64,000 bases of DNA from Herminiimonas contaminans (GTDB taxonomy: Bacteria; Pseudomonadota; Gammaproteobacteria; Burkholderiales; Burkholderiaceae_D), in assembly GCF_015645465.1 (NCBI RefSeq), contig NZ_JADOEL010000003.1, forward strand, positions 186,001 through 250,000, read 5' to 3'. The notes under the pieces were generated by a model. That model saw only the letters and a list, made by a program, of their open reading frames with translations. It was not told where the DNA came from and did not search any database. Both the position numbers and the translations under genes were made by a program. Below, piece after piece: positions 35,616 to 45,130 of this stretch. Position 1 is the first letter of the stretch, and each line of letters opens with the position of its first letter.

Positions 35616-37562
35616 ATGTCCAGTTTATTCAGCATTGCTCAATCCGGACTAGCTGCAGCACAAGCAGGTATCGCTACCACCGGACACAATATCGCTAACC
35701 AGGCGACTCCCGGTTATAGCCGCCAGGTTGTGGTCCAGTCGTCGCTGGGCGGGCAAAACCTGGATGGCGGCGGTTACATCGGTAGTGGTACCAATGTGGA
35801 AACCGTCAAGCGCATCTTTAATGACTTCCTTGCCGCGCAAGTAGTCGGTGCGCAATCGAGCAAAAGCCAGCTGGACACGTATTACAGCCAGATCAGCAAG
35901 GTCAACAATATGCTGGCCGATTCTTCGGTTGGTCTGTCACCTGCGATCCAGGACTTCTTCAAGGGTGTGCAGGATCTGGTAGCCAACCCGGGCTCGGCGT
36001 CATCGCGTCAAGCCATGTTGTCGGGCGCAGAAGCGCTGGCTTCGCGCTTCCAGAGCATGGATGCGCAGCTAACCAGCATGCGCAACGGTGTGAATAACGA
36101 AATTGCCGGTGCGGTAACCAATATCAATGCCTATGCCAAGCAGATCGCACAACTGAATGATGCGATCACGAAAGCGCAAAACGGTACCGGACAACCGCCG
36201 AATGATTTGCTTGATCAGCGCGATTTGCTGGTTTCAGAACTCGCCAAACAAACCAAAGTATCGGTGGTGCAGCAGGGCGATGGCTATAACGTCTTTATCG
36301 GTAATGGTCAGCCATTGGTCGTCAGCAATCTCAGTTATGAACTGATGACGCTGTCCTCGCCGACCGACCCGGGACGTCTGGGTGTTGGTTATAAGACCGC
36401 GACCGGCACTATCATCAGCATGCCGGAAAACTCACTGGTCGGCGGCAATCTGGGGGGCTTGTTTGAGTACCGCAACAAGACGCTGGATCCGATCCAGAAT
36501 TCCCTTGGCCGCATTGCGCTTGGCCTGGCGGCAACCTTCAATGCACAACACCGTCTTGGTCAAGACCAGAACGGCAATCTTGGTGGTGACTTCTTCAACC
36601 TGGCATCGCCGGTCGTCAATCCGAGCGACAACAATACCGGTAATGCAAGTGTTGCTGCCAGCATCAGTAATGTGGATGCGCTCACGACCAGCGATTATCG
36701 CCTGACCTATGACGGCACCAATTACACGGTGACCCGCATGTCAGACAATGTGTCGATGTATTCGAACACGACATTCCCGGCGGGTGCCATCGATGGTGTG
36801 AATTTCTCTATGCCTAGCGGCACCATGGCGTCCGGTGATGAGTTTGTCATCAAACCGACTATCAATGGTGCATCTGGTCTCAGCGTGCTGATCAAGGATG
36901 TGAAAAACATCGCTGCCGCGACCCCGATCCGCACCGACGCACCGGGTACCAATACCGGTACCGGTGCCATCAGCGCGGGTAACATCAATTCCAGCTTCAC
37001 TGGTGCGACAGTGGCGTCGCCAGTCACGCTGACTTTTGATTCCGCAACCGGAACCCTGAGCGGTTTCCCGGCAGGTATGCCAGTGACCGTGACCACCAAT
37101 GGTGTCACGACCACATTCCCGGCAGGTACGCCGGTGACTTATACCGCTGGCTCCGTCATTGCGTTCGGTGGTGCTGAAGTCAAGATCAGCGGTACGCCTG
37201 CCAATGGCGACAAATTTACCATCAGCGCCAACACCAATGGGGATGGTGACAACCGTAATATGCTGGCCCTGGGCGAACTGCAAACCAAGAATGTCCTGCT
37301 CGGCGGCACAGCCAGCTACAACGGCGCTTACAGCCAGCTGGTGAGCCTGGTCGGTAATAAAACCCGTGAGCTGCAAACCAATAGCGCAGCCGAAGGTACT
37401 CTGCTCAAGCAGCTGCAAACCGCACAGCAATCCGATTCAGGCGTCAACCTTGACGAGGAAGCGACGAATCTGTTGCGTTATCAACAGGCTTACCAGGCAT
37501 CCGGCAAAGTGATGCAGACCATCAGCGATATGTTCAAGGTGTTGATTTCTCTGGGTGTATAA
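35616..37562 (+). CDS. flgK: Hook-filament junction protein FlgK (HAP1)
   Basis: A 648-residue axial protein beginning M-S-S-L-F-S-I-A-Q-S-G-L-A-A-A with H-N-I-A-N-Q-A-T-P-G-Y-S-R. The C-terminal segment is V-N-L-D-E-E-A-T-N-L-L-R-Y-Q-Q-A-Y. It is about 100 residues longer than E. coli FlgK, the extra length being a Thr/Val/Gly-rich central surface domain (about residues 340-560). Exported with FlgN. It is followed by flgL after 12 bases. Confidence 0.95.
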   Translation: MSSLFSIAQSGLAAAQAGIATTGHNIANQATPGYSRQVVVQSSLGGQNLDGGGYIGSGTNVETVKRIFNDFLAAQVVGAQSSKSQLDTYYSQISKVNNMLADSSVGLSPAIQDFFKGVQDLVANPGSASSRQAMLSGAEALASRFQSMDAQLTSMRNGVNNEIAGAVTNINAYAKQIAQLNDAITKAQNGTGQPPNDLLDQRDLLVSELAKQTKVSVVQQGDGYNVFIGNGQPLVVSNLSYELMTLSSPTDPGRLGVGYKTATGTIISMPENSLVGGNLGGLFEYRNKTLDPIQNSLGRIALGLAATFNAQHRLGQDQNGNLGGDFFNLASPVVNPSDNNTGNASVAASISNVDALTTSDYRLTYDGTNYTVTRMSDNVSMYSNTTFPAGAIDGVNFSMPSGTMASGDEFVIKPTINGASGLSVLIKDVKNIAAATPIRTDAPGTNTGTGAISAGNINSSFTGATVASPVTLTFDSATGTLSGFPAGMPVTVTTNGVTTTFPAGTPVTYTAGSVIAFGGAEVKISGTPANGDKFTISANTNGDGDNRNMLALGELQTKNVLLGGTASYNGAYSQLVSLVGNKTRELQTNSAAEGTLLKQLQTAQQSDSGVNLDEEATNLLRYQQAYQASGKVMQTISDMFKVLISLGV

Positions 37563-37574
37563 GGATTAAAGATC

Positions 37575-38789
37575 ATGCGCATTAGCACCAATACGATATT
37601 TGAAATGGGTTCGGGCAAGATTAGCGATCTGCAAACCGCTATGTTCAAGACCCAGCAGCAAATTTCTACCGGTATGCGCATTTTGTCGCCAGCCGATGAC
37701 CCGGTCGCGGCCGCATCGGCTTTGGGTGTAAACCAGGCGATATCGATCAATGCACAGTTTGCGACCAATCGTGCGAACGCGAAGAGTGCATTGTCGGAAG
37801 AAGAAAGTGTGCTGCAAAGTGTGACCACCATGCTGCAATCGATCAAAACTTCGATTGTGGCAGCCGGTAATTCGTCGCTGGATGACTCGCAGCGTCAGGC
37901 TTTTGTCACACAATTGCGTAATAACTTTGAAGAATTGATGGGCCTGGCCAATACCCGTGGCGCGACTGGCGACTATATCTTCGGTGGTTATCAGGTGTCA
38001 TCCAAGCCATTTACGGAAACCGCGACCGGCGCGGCGTATAACGGCGACCAGGGTCAGCGCATGCTGCAGGTAGGGGCTGCGCGCCAATTGTCGTCCAGCG
38101 ATTCCGGCGCGGCAGTATTTGAAGGTGGTGTGACCGGTAACGGACGTTTTGCTACTTCTGCCAGCACGGCAAATACCGGTAACGGCATTATCAGTACGGG
38201 TTCGGTCAAGGATCTGACGCAGCTGACGGGTGCCAAGTACGACATTACCTTCTCGATCGATGCGGCTGGCGCAACCACTTATCTGGTGACCCAGACCCCG
38301 CCGCCAGCGACACCGGCGACACCGCAGCCTTATGTCAGTGGACAGGCGATTACTTTCGACGGCATGACTTTCGACATCAAAGGTGTGCCTGCCAATGGCG
38401 ATACCTTCAGCATAGAGCCGAGCAAGAGTCAGAGTATCTTCACGACCATCACGGATTTGCTGAATGTGCTGTCGACTTCGACCACCGGTGACGGCGGCAA
38501 GACCCGTCTGACCAATGGTTTGAACACTGCGAATACGAATATCGATAATGCCTTGAACAATATCTCCCTGGTCCGCACAACCATAGGTACGCGTTTGCAG
38601 GAAATCGAAAACCTCGACAACGTCGGCTCCAGTCTCAGCCTGCAATACACGGCGACGCTGAAACAATTGCAGGAAATCGATCCGGTCGAGGCTTATTCGC
38701 GCTTCACACAGCAACAATTCACTTTGGACGCTGCGCAAAAAACCTTTATCAAGATTGCCGGTTTGTCTCTGTTCAATATGTTGAACTGA
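37575..38789 (+). CDS. flgL: Hook-filament junction protein FlgL (HAP3)
   Basis: A 404-residue protein with the flagellin-like N-terminus M-R-I-S-T-N-T-I-F-E and I-S-T-G-M-R-I-L-S-P-A-D-D-P-V-A-A. The C-terminal helix carries Y-T-A-T-L-K-Q-L-Q-E-I-D-P-V-E-A-Y-S. It is about 90 residues longer than E. coli FlgL, again through a variable middle. Last gene of the rightward flagellar block. Confidence 0.95.
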   Translation: MRISTNTIFEMGSGKISDLQTAMFKTQQQISTGMRILSPADDPVAAASALGVNQAISINAQFATNRANAKSALSEEESVLQSVTTMLQSIKTSIVAAGNSSLDDSQRQAFVTQLRNNFEELMGLANTRGATGDYIFGGYQVSSKPFTETATGAAYNGDQGQRMLQVGAARQLSSSDSGAAVFEGGVTGNGRFATSASTANTGNGIISTGSVKDLTQLTGAKYDITFSIDAAGATTYLVTQTPPPATPATPQPYVSGQAITFDGMTFDIKGVPANGDTFSIEPSKSQSIFTTITDLLNVLSTSTTGDGGKTRLTNGLNTANTNIDNALNNISLVRTTIGTRLQEIENLDNVGSSLSLQYTATLKQLQEIDPVEAYSRFTQQQFTLDAAQKTFIKIAGLSLFNMLN

Positions 38790-38806
38790 TTACTGCCACG
38801 CTTAAT

Positions 38807-38840
38807 AAAAAAGGCTTGCCGATCAGGGCAAGCCTTTTTT
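38807..38840. terminator. Bidirectional terminator between flgL and fliR
   Basis: Arms GGCTTGCC and GGCAAGCC with a 6-base loop, six A before and six T after. It separates the convergent flgKL and fliLMNOPQR transcripts. Confidence 0.92.
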
Positions 38841-38863
38841 GTTTTTGCGGTAGCGATATTTCT

Positions 38864-39655
38864 TTAGCTCAGGGGTGTCATTGCCATCGTAATCCACCCC
38901 ATTGCATCTATGCCTTCCTGTATCAGGTTGATGATGGGATTCATCAGGTAGGGCAGGACGATGCCTATCATGATGAAGCCGACGCCGATGGTAATCGGGA
39001 AACCGATACCGAAGATGTTCAGCTGTGGCGCCGCGCGAGTCAGGATACCCAGGGCGATATTGGTAATCAGCAAAGCAGCAACCACCGGTAGCGAAAGCTG
39101 GACCCCGGCGCTGAAAATACGACCACCCCATTTCACTACTTCCAGCATGCCGCCAGCCGATACGAAGCTGCTGCTGATGGGCAGCATGTCAAAAGTCTGT
39201 GCCAGCGTCGACAGCACCACCAGATGCAGATTGGTCGCCAGGTAAATCATCAGGGTCAGCAAGGCCAGGAACTGGCTGATAGCGGACGAGCGTGCACGTG
39301 TCTGTGGATCAAAGAAGCTGGCAAAGCCCAGACCCATGGTCATGCCGATGATCTCACCCGCCATCTCAACGCCTGCAAAAGTGATGCGCATGGCGAAGCC
39401 TATCGCCAGGCCGATGATGAGCTGCTGTGCCAGGATCAGGAAGCCGGGGAGTGACAGTGGATCGAGTGAGGGTATCGCAGGCACGGTCGGCGAAATGATC
39501 AGCGCCAGCATGATGCCGAGGCCGATTTTCACACGTGCCGGTACGCTGACATTGCCGAACAGCGGCGCTACCGAGATCATGCCTATGATGCGCGTGAGCG
39601 GCCACAGGAAGGCAGCGATCCAGGTATTGAGTTCAGCGCTGGTAATGGAAATCAT
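38864..39655 (-). CDS. fliR: Flagellar export gate protein FliR
   Basis: A 263-residue inner-membrane protein with about six hydrophobic segments, for example I-G-M-I-S-V-A-P-L-F-G-N and L-L-T-L-M-I-Y-L-A-T-N-L-H. It fits FliR of the FliPQR export channel. Last gene of the leftward fliLMNOPQR operon; flhB is not adjacent. Confidence 0.95.
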   Translation of the reverse strand: MISITSAELNTWIAAFLWPLTRIIGMISVAPLFGNVSVPARVKIGLGIMLALIISPTVPAIPSLDPLSLPGFLILAQQLIIGLAIGFAMRITFAGVEMAGEIIGMTMGLGFASFFDPQTRARSSAISQFLALLTLMIYLATNLHLVVLSTLAQTFDMLPISSSFVSAGGMLEVVKWGGRIFSAGVQLSLPVVAALLITNIALGILTRAAPQLNIFGIGFPITIGVGFIMIGIVLPYLMNPIINLIQEGIDAMGWITMAMTPLS

Positions 39656-39683
39656 GCGGGGACAGCAGTGCCGGAATACGGCA

Positions 39684-39953
39684 CTAGCTGACGTAGAGCG
39701 GTATGTTGGTAAACATCTCGCGCATGTAATCGAGCAAGACCGTCAGCATCCACGGTCCGGCGATGACGAGCGCTACAAAGATACCGATCAGCTTCGGGAT
39801 GAAGGAGAGGGTGGTTTCATTGATCTGCGTCGCTGCCTGGAAAATACTGACGATCAGGCCGATGCCGAGGGCAACCAGCAACATCGGCGCGGCCACCATC
39901 AAGGTCACTTCGATCGCGTGACGGCCCATGGTCATGACGGTTTCTGGTGTCAT
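39684..39953 (-). CDS. fliQ: Flagellar export gate protein FliQ
   Basis: An 89-residue protein with two membrane hairpin helices and the conserved start M-T-P-E-T-V-M-T-M-G-R. Typical segments are G-L-I-V-S-I-F-Q-A-A-T-Q-I-N-E and F-V-A-L-V-I-A-G-P-W-M. It packs around FliP in the export channel. Length equals the family norm. Confidence 0.96.
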   Translation of the reverse strand: MTPETVMTMGRHAIEVTLMVAAPMLLVALGIGLIVSIFQAATQINETTLSFIPKLIGIFVALVIAGPWMLTVLLDYMREMFTNIPLYVS

Positions 39954-39960
39954 AGCGTCC

Positions 39961-40719
39961 TCAGTAGAAACTTTGTGCGAGCGAGCCGATCAGCAATTGC
40001 CAGCCATCGACCAGAACGAAGAGCATCAGCTTGAACGGCAGCGCCACAATCGCCGGTGACACCATCATCATACCCATCGACATCAGGACGCTGGCGACCA
40101 CCATGTCGATAATGAGGAAGGGAATGAAGATGGCAAAGCTGATCTGGAATGCCGTCTTCAGTTCGCTGGTCACGAAAGCAGGAACCAGTACGCGCAGTGG
40201 AATATCTTCCGGCCCTTGCAGCTCGGGTCCCTTCGACAGCTTGACGTAGAGCGCCAGGTCGGATTCGCGGGTCTGCTTGACCATAAATGTCTTCAACGGT
40301 GCGACCGCTTTCTCCAGCGCTTCCTGCATCTGTATCTTGTTTTGCGAGAAAGGCTGATAAGCGTCGACGTAAATTTTGTCGATTACCGGACTCATGACGA
40401 ACAAGGTCAGGAACAGGGACAAGCCGATGATGACCTGGTTCGGTGGTGAGCTCTGGGTGCCGAGGGCCTGACGCAGCAGCGACAGCACGATGATGATGCG
40501 GGTAAAGCTGGTCATCATCAGCAAGACGGCTGGCAGGAAGGAAAGGCCGGTCAACAGCAGCAGTGTTTGCAGGCTGAGCGAATAGGTCTGGCCACCGCCT
40601 GGTGCAGGTGAGCTGGTAAATGCTGGCAAGCCAGCCTGTTGCGCCATCGCTGCCATAGGCAGGGCGAGCAGTACCAGCGGCAGAGCGCGACGCAGCAGTG
40701 GGGAAATATTATTGGCCAT
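39961..40719 (-). CDS. fliP: Flagellar export gate protein FliP
   Basis: A 252-residue protein with a signal peptide ([13 protein letters not shown]), four membrane segments and family motifs [11 protein letters not shown] and [14 protein letters not shown]. It is the main subunit of the FliPQR pore. The start overlaps the fliO end by 11 bases. Confidence 0.96.
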   Translation of the reverse strand: MANNISPLLRRALPLVLLALPMAAMAQQAGLPAFTSSPAPGGGQTYSLSLQTLLLLTGLSFLPAVLLMMTSFTRIIIVLSLLRQALGTQSSPPNQVIIGLSLFLTLFVMSPVIDKIYVDAYQPFSQNKIQMQEALEKAVAPLKTFMVKQTRESDLALYVKLSKGPELQGPEDIPLRVLVPAFVTSELKTAFQISFAIFIPFLIIDMVVASVLMSMGMMMVSPAIVALPFKLMLFVLVDGWQLLIGSLAQSFY

Positions 40720-41161
40720 TGCGTTTTTCTATGGTTTGCGCGAGCCAGGTCGAGAAATTACCGGAAGACGGTGCTTCGGGTGTCAGAGTGGTTTCCTGCT
40801 TTTGCATGGTAGCGAGCGCATTAACGCGGCCGGGCGCAACGCCGACGACTATCCATTGATCAGCGATTTCAACCACGACCACGCGTTCACGTGTGCCGAC
40901 GCTGGCAGCACCGACGACTTTGATGCTGGTATTGCTGATGCCCTTGGCGGTGTTGAAGCGGCGCAAGAGCCAGGCTGCGCCCGCCATCAGGGCCAATACG
41001 ACTATCAGGCCGAGCAATACCTGGAACAGATTACCTGCAGTTGACGGAACGGCAGTGCCGGCTGCGGTTTCAGCATAAGCACTGGCCGTGAACAAAGACG
41101 ATGCAAGCAAAGACGACGCTGATAAGCCCGTCGTCAGGAAGGCAGGACGGGAACAAATCAT
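40709..41161 (-). CDS. fliO: Flagellar biogenesis protein FliO
   Basis: A 150-residue protein with an N-terminal hydrophobic stretch, one strong membrane span ([14 protein letters not shown]) and a small cytoplasmic domain with [16 protein letters not shown] and V-G-V-A-P-G-R-V. FliO stabilises FliP during assembly. Its ATG overlaps the fliN TGA (ATGA). Confidence 0.93.
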   Translation of the reverse strand: MICSRPAFLTTGLSASSLLASSLFTASAYAETAAGTAVPSTAGNLFQVLLGLIVVLALMAGAAWLLRRFNTAKGISNTSIKVVGAASVGTRERVVVVEIADQWIVVGVAPGRVNALATMQKQETTLTPEAPSSGNFSTWLAQTIEKRNGQ

Positions 41162-41577
41162 CGGTTCAGTTTTCGGATACGTTCCGCAGGGGTGATGATA
41201 TCGGTCAGGCGGATACCAAACTTATCGTTGACGACCACGACTTCACCTTGTGCGATCAGGCAGCCGTTGACCAGCACGTCCATAGGCTCACCAGCCAGGC
41301 CGTCGAGTTCGACGACGGAACCTTGTGCCAGTTGCAGCAGGTTCTTGATCGCGATCTTGGTGCGGCCGAGTTCTACCGTCAGCTGTACCGGGATGTCGAG
41401 GATGAAATCGATATCGTTGTGCGTACCTGTTTTCAGGTCACCACCAGCAAAGTCTTTGAATACGGTTGCCGATGCAGGTTTGGCGTCAAGGGCAGCAGCT
41501 TCGCTCTGCTCTTGTTCCGCCATCGCTGCACCCCAATCGTCTTCTACTGCGGTTTGCGGTTCGTTTTCATCAGCCAT
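41158..41577 (-). CDS. fliN: Flagellar motor switch protein FliN
   Basis: A 139-residue C-ring protein. A charged N-terminal tail precedes the SpoA domain with L-D-I-P-V-Q-L-T-V-E-L-G-R-T-K and L-A-G-E-P-M-D-V-L-V-N-G. ATG 41577 follows AAGGAGAA; a longer frame to 41601 overlaps fliM more and is rejected. With FliM and FliG it sets rotation direction and helps dock FliH. Confidence 0.96.
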   Translation of the reverse strand: MADENEPQTAVEDDWGAAMAEQEQSEAAALDAKPASATVFKDFAGGDLKTGTHNDIDFILDIPVQLTVELGRTKIAIKNLLQLAQGSVVELDGLAGEPMDVLVNGCLIAQGEVVVVNDKFGIRLTDIITPAERIRKLNR

Positions 41578-42568
41578 GATCTTCTCCTTGCGTTGTATCA
41601 CTTGCGCTGTAGATCAGTTTTTCCACGCGCAATGCGTATTGTCCATTCAGTTTTCCGTACGAGCATTCCATCACTGGCACGCTGTCGACTTCGGCGGTAA
41701 TTGTTTCCGGCACGGCGATAGGGATGATGTCGCCTTTTTGCATATTCAGGATGTCGCCCAGTGTGACTTTGGCCGAACCCATGTTCGCCAGGATTTCTAC
41801 TTCGGCGGTCTGGATCTGCTGTGTCATCAGGCGTATCCAGCGTTTATCCATTTCCAGTGTTTCACCCTGCATGCTGCTGGTGAGCAGGTCGCGGATAGGT
41901 TCTATCATCGCGTACGGTGTGCAGAAGTGCATGTCGCCACTGACCGGGCCGAGCTCGATCGTGAAGGTGGTCGCAACCACGACTTCGTTCGGCGTCGCGA
42001 TATTGGCAAACTGGGTATTCATTTCTGAACGGATGTATTCGAATTCGACCGGATACACCGGTTCCCACGATTTGGCGTAGGTTTCAAAAATGATGCCGAG
42101 TATGCGCTGGATGATGCGTTGTTCGGTTTGCGTAAAGTCGCGGCCTTCAACCCGGGTATGGAAGCGGCCATCGCCGCCGAACAGGTTGTCGACCAGCAGG
42201 AATACCAGATTCGGATCGAGCACGATCAGACCGGTACCGCGCAGCGGCTTCATGTGGATCAGGTTGAGATTGGTCGGCACCACCAGGTTGCGGATGAATT
42301 CGCTGTACTTGGAAACACGGACCGGACCGATAGATACTTCAGCACTGCGATGCAGGAAGTTGAACAGACCTATGCGCAGCAGGCGCGAGAAACGTTCATT
42401 GATAATTTCCAGCGTAGGCATCCGGCCACGGACGATACGCTCCTGGGTCGCCAGATTGTACGGGCGCACGCCCGCTGAGTCTTCCGGCTTGCCGGTCTCA
42501 TCCTGATCGCCGTTGACGCCTTTTAATAGCGCATCAACTTCTTCTTGTGAGAGGAAATTATCAGCCAT
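41570..42568 (-). CDS. fliM: Flagellar motor switch protein FliM
   Basis: A 332-residue protein. The N-terminal CheY-P-binding peptide is L-S-Q-E-E-V-D-A-L-L. The middle CheC-like domain follows and contains the G-G-D-G motif. The SpoA C-terminal domain includes L-G-D-I-L-N-M-Q-K-G-D-I-I-P. Length matches E. coli (334). Overlaps fliN by eight bases and is four bases after fliL. Confidence 0.96.
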   Translation of the reverse strand: MADNFLSQEEVDALLKGVNGDQDETGKPEDSAGVRPYNLATQERIVRGRMPTLEIINERFSRLLRIGLFNFLHRSAEVSIGPVRVSKYSEFIRNLVVPTNLNLIHMKPLRGTGLIVLDPNLVFLLVDNLFGGDGRFHTRVEGRDFTQTEQRIIQRILGIIFETYAKSWEPVYPVEFEYIRSEMNTQFANIATPNEVVVATTFTIELGPVSGDMHFCTPYAMIEPIRDLLTSSMQGETLEMDKRWIRLMTQQIQTAEVEILANMGSAKVTLGDILNMQKGDIIPIAVPETITAEVDSVPVMECSYGKLNGQYALRVEKLIYSASDTTQGEDHG

Positions 42569-42572
42569 GGTC

Positions 42573-43082
42573 TTATTGCACGACGAATGAAGTAAACAAA
42601 ACGTTGGTAACGTTCACGGTAGGGCCTTGAGGCGTGAATGGCTGCCTGAAGACAGCGATGATTTCTTCGGATAATTTGTTTTTGCCATCGACGGTCAGGA
42701 TTTCCGACGCTTTTTTGCCGGACAACAAAAGCAGCAGGCGGCTACGCACATGCGGCATGTATAACTTGATCAAATCCAATTGCGCCTGATTCGATACTTG
42801 CAGCGTGAAACTGGTTTGCAAGAATTGTTCGCCATTCTCAGGTTGCAGATTGACCGTGAAAGCCTCCATCGGCAGGAACACCGGTGGTTTGCTCAGATCG
42901 ACTGCATCAGCCGCTTTGGGTGCGTGCGTTTCCGCTTTTTGCCCGAGAAAATACCAGGCAGCCGCGCCCCCGCCACCACCGAGCACGAGCAATGCGGCCA
43001 GGATGATGATCAATAAGCGGGACTTCTTCGGTTTATCCGCTGTGTCTGCGGCTGCTTTAGCGCCTTTTGCTGCTGTTGCCAT
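42573..43082 (-). CDS. fliL: Flagellar basal-body-associated protein FliL
   Basis: A 169-residue membrane protein with a basic N-terminus, one span (L-L-I-I-I-L-A-A-L-L-V-L-G) followed by a Gly-rich stretch, and the periplasmic FliL domain ending F-T-S-F-V-V-Q. It supports stator function under load. GAGGAAAA precedes the ATG. First gene of fliLMNOPQR, separated from fliK by 358 bases. Confidence 0.95.
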   Translation of the reverse strand: MATAAKGAKAAADTADKPKKSRLLIIILAALLVLGGGGGAAAWYFLGQKAETHAPKAADAVDLSKPPVFLPMEAFTVNLQPENGEQFLQTSFTLQVSNQAQLDLIKLYMPHVRSRLLLLLSGKKASEILTVDGKNKLSEEIIAVFRQPFTPQGPTVNVTNVLFTSFVVQ

Positions 43083-43440
43083 CTGTTTTCCTCAAGTACG
43101 ACATGAGTTTTTTAAAGTCACATGCCATTATTAAAAAAAAACGACACACAGGATGCATTGAAAAGAGAGGGGAACACGACGCATATCGACGTATTCGCCT
43201 TTTCCGGGCCTGGGTCGATTCTTCTTGCTTGCCCCGGTTTGGTACTGCACTACCGAAGCAAGGCTGCAGTCGCTATTAAACCATTATTAATTGCGGCAAA
43301 CACCCGTGACAGACGAAAACTGTACGAATTTTTCAGATGATCCTGCTGACGTTGCAGTTCGGCGACTGCGCTGATGGCCGGTTGTGCTTATTTCGGGGGG
43401 GAGAAGGGGATGCGTGCCGCGCCCCCTTCGCGCTCAGTGA
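43083..43440 (-). other. Gene-free region between fliK and fliL
   Basis: Contains no convincing gene. It should hold the promoter of fliLMNOPQR (an AT-rich stretch at 43267-43290 is the best location) and the 3' end of fliK, where arms GAAGGGG (43403-43409) and CCCCTTC (43423-43429) could fold but lack a T tract on the minus strand. No sigma-28 or clean sigma-54 match was seen. Confidence 0.4.
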
Positions 43441-44631
43441 TCAGGCAAAGGTGTCGACCAGGCCATTGCCGCTGGCTGGGGTCGGGACATGACTGACGTG
43501 GACTGCGGAGTCGGCGATATCAATTTGATTCGACTGGCGTGCGCCGCTGCTTTGACGTTGTTCGGCAAAGCCGCCTTGCTGGTTAGGTGTGCCGGCGCTG
43601 ACGTTGGATTGGCCCAGCTGGATGCCCGCATCATTAAGCATCTCGCGCAGGCGTGGCATCGCAGCTTCCAGCGCATGGCGTACTTCAGGCTGGTGCGCGG
43701 TGAAGTTGGCGGTGGCCTGGTTGTTATTGACGTGTACCGTGACCTGCATAGGACCGAGGTCGGGCGGATTCAGTGTCAGGGTGGCGCTTTGTTGCGCGCC
43801 TTGCACCATCCACAAGACTTTCTGGCCGATCGCCTGATCCCAGCCGGGATTGCCGACTTGCGGCGCGATCTTGTTGGACTGCGGGCCTTGTGCATCGTTT
43901 AACTGCTGCAGAGCGGCTGCGGTGACAGCCGCAACGTTTTGCGGATTGCTGACTGTGGCAGGCTCCAGTGCCTTGGCACCTTGGGCGATGGCAGTGGCGA
44001 TGTCGATTTCAGTTTTAGTCGTCGGGGTGGCTGTGGCAGCAGCAGGTGTGTTCTTGGCATCTGCACCGCCTTTGGTGGCCTTATCCAGCGCCGCGACAAA
44101 GTCGGATTTCTTGCCGACTGCTTCTTTTTCGCTATCGGCAGCGGCGGTCAGCAGGTTGCCATTTAATTTGGTATCGACTGCGGTATCCAGTTCAGCGTCG
44201 CCTTGGCCCGAGACGCCGATTTCGGCGTCGGCGCTGGCCGCGGGTGCGGTGGTCGCGACTGCGGCGGTATTGGCTTGCGTCAGGGCCGCGACAAAGGCCA
44301 GCAATTCTGCCGATACGGTGACTGGTTCGCTATCGCTGTCTTCGGTTTTGGCTTCCGGTGCGGCGACTTTGCCATCTTCTGTCGGTTTGGCAGCTTCAGC
44401 AGTCGGGCCAGTTTCGGTTTTGGTCTTGTCGCCCTGATTGGCAGGCGTATCCTTGCCCGGATTCTTGCTGGCTTCGCTGGCGTTATTGGTGGTATTGCCA
44501 CGGTTAGACATTTCACGTGACAACACTTGATTGAAAGAGCCGACATCGGCGTTGGGTGCGCTATCCGGTTTGCTGCCGGGTACCGGTGCCTGCAATACGG
44601 CGAGAGGGCTGTTGACTGCTGTAGTGTTCAT
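43441..44631 (-). CDS. fliK: Flagellar hook-length control protein FliK
   Basis: A 396-residue protein: a long Ala/Thr/Lys/Glu-rich disordered N-terminal ruler region and a C-terminal Flg_hook domain with L-T-L-N-P-P-D-L-G-P-M-Q-V-T-V-H-V-N and L-R-E-M-L-N-D-A-G-I-Q-L-G. It measures hook length and triggers the switch in export specificity at FlhB. Last gene of fliFGHIJK. Confidence 0.94.
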   Translation of the reverse strand: MNTTAVNSPLAVLQAPVPGSKPDSAPNADVGSFNQVLSREMSNRGNTTNNASEASKNPGKDTPANQGDKTKTETGPTAEAAKPTEDGKVAAPEAKTEDSDSEPVTVSAELLAFVAALTQANTAAVATTAPAASADAEIGVSGQGDAELDTAVDTKLNGNLLTAAADSEKEAVGKKSDFVAALDKATKGGADAKNTPAAATATPTTKTEIDIATAIAQGAKALEPATVSNPQNVAAVTAAALQQLNDAQGPQSNKIAPQVGNPGWDQAIGQKVLWMVQGAQQSATLTLNPPDLGPMQVTVHVNNNQATANFTAHQPEVRHALEAAMPRLREMLNDAGIQLGQSNVSAGTPNQQGGFAEQRQSSGARQSNQIDIADSAVHVSHVPTPASGNGLVDTFA

Positions 44632-44654
44632 CGTTGTGCGTCCGTCTAGATCGT

Positions 44655-45095
44655 TTATCGTTTGTAGAGCAGGGCTCTTGCCGCGTGTTCGTCAGTTTGC
44701 TTCTGGTCGCGTTTATTCTCTTGCAACTGCCTGGTTTTCTCCGCGCGATTGGCCAGTGTGCCGTAGGACATGCGTTTGCGTTCGCTGGCTTGCCAGGCTG
44801 AACGTTCGCGCTCTACACGCAGGTGGGCGTCGCGTACTACCAATTGTTGACTGCTGATAGCCTGTTCCAGTTTGCCGAGGAAGAGCTGGTAATTCTGGTA
44901 GCCGAGCGCGCTTAAGCCGGTGCTCAGGTTTTGCTGGAAGCGGGCCGCGTAGTCATCGCGGTATTGCACCAGCAGGGCCAGTTTTTGCTCGCTTTCTTCG
45001 GCGGTTTTCATGCATTTACCCAGGCGTTTGGCGGCCTCGTCAGTTTCCTTGGTCGCCAGTTCGATCAATGTGTCTAATGCAGTAGATGTAGCCAT
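44655..45095 (-). CDS. fliJ: Flagellar export protein FliJ
   Basis: A 146-residue coiled-coil protein rich in Glu, Gln, Lys and Leu with the heptad-like segments Y-R-D-D-Y-A-A-R-F-Q-Q and E-R-S-A-W-Q-A-S-E-R-K-R. FliJ acts as the stalk of the FliI ATPase ring and links it to FlhA. Sits between fliI and fliK in the standard order. Confidence 0.93.
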   Translation of the reverse strand: MATSTALDTLIELATKETDEAAKRLGKCMKTAEESEQKLALLVQYRDDYAARFQQNLSTGLSALGYQNYQLFLGKLEQAISSQQLVVRDAHLRVERERSAWQASERKRMSYGTLANRAEKTRQLQENKRDQKQTDEHAARALLYKR

Positions 45096-45130
45096 CGTGA
45101 CTAATTATATTTTTTGCAGGGCAGCGGCAA

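Noticed and set aside
43290-43312. A sigma-54-like sequence on the minus strand upstream of fliL (TGTCACGG ... TTTGC)
   Set aside because: The spacing is one base too long and the first G of the -24 pair is followed by T, so the invariant dinucleotides are not both kept.
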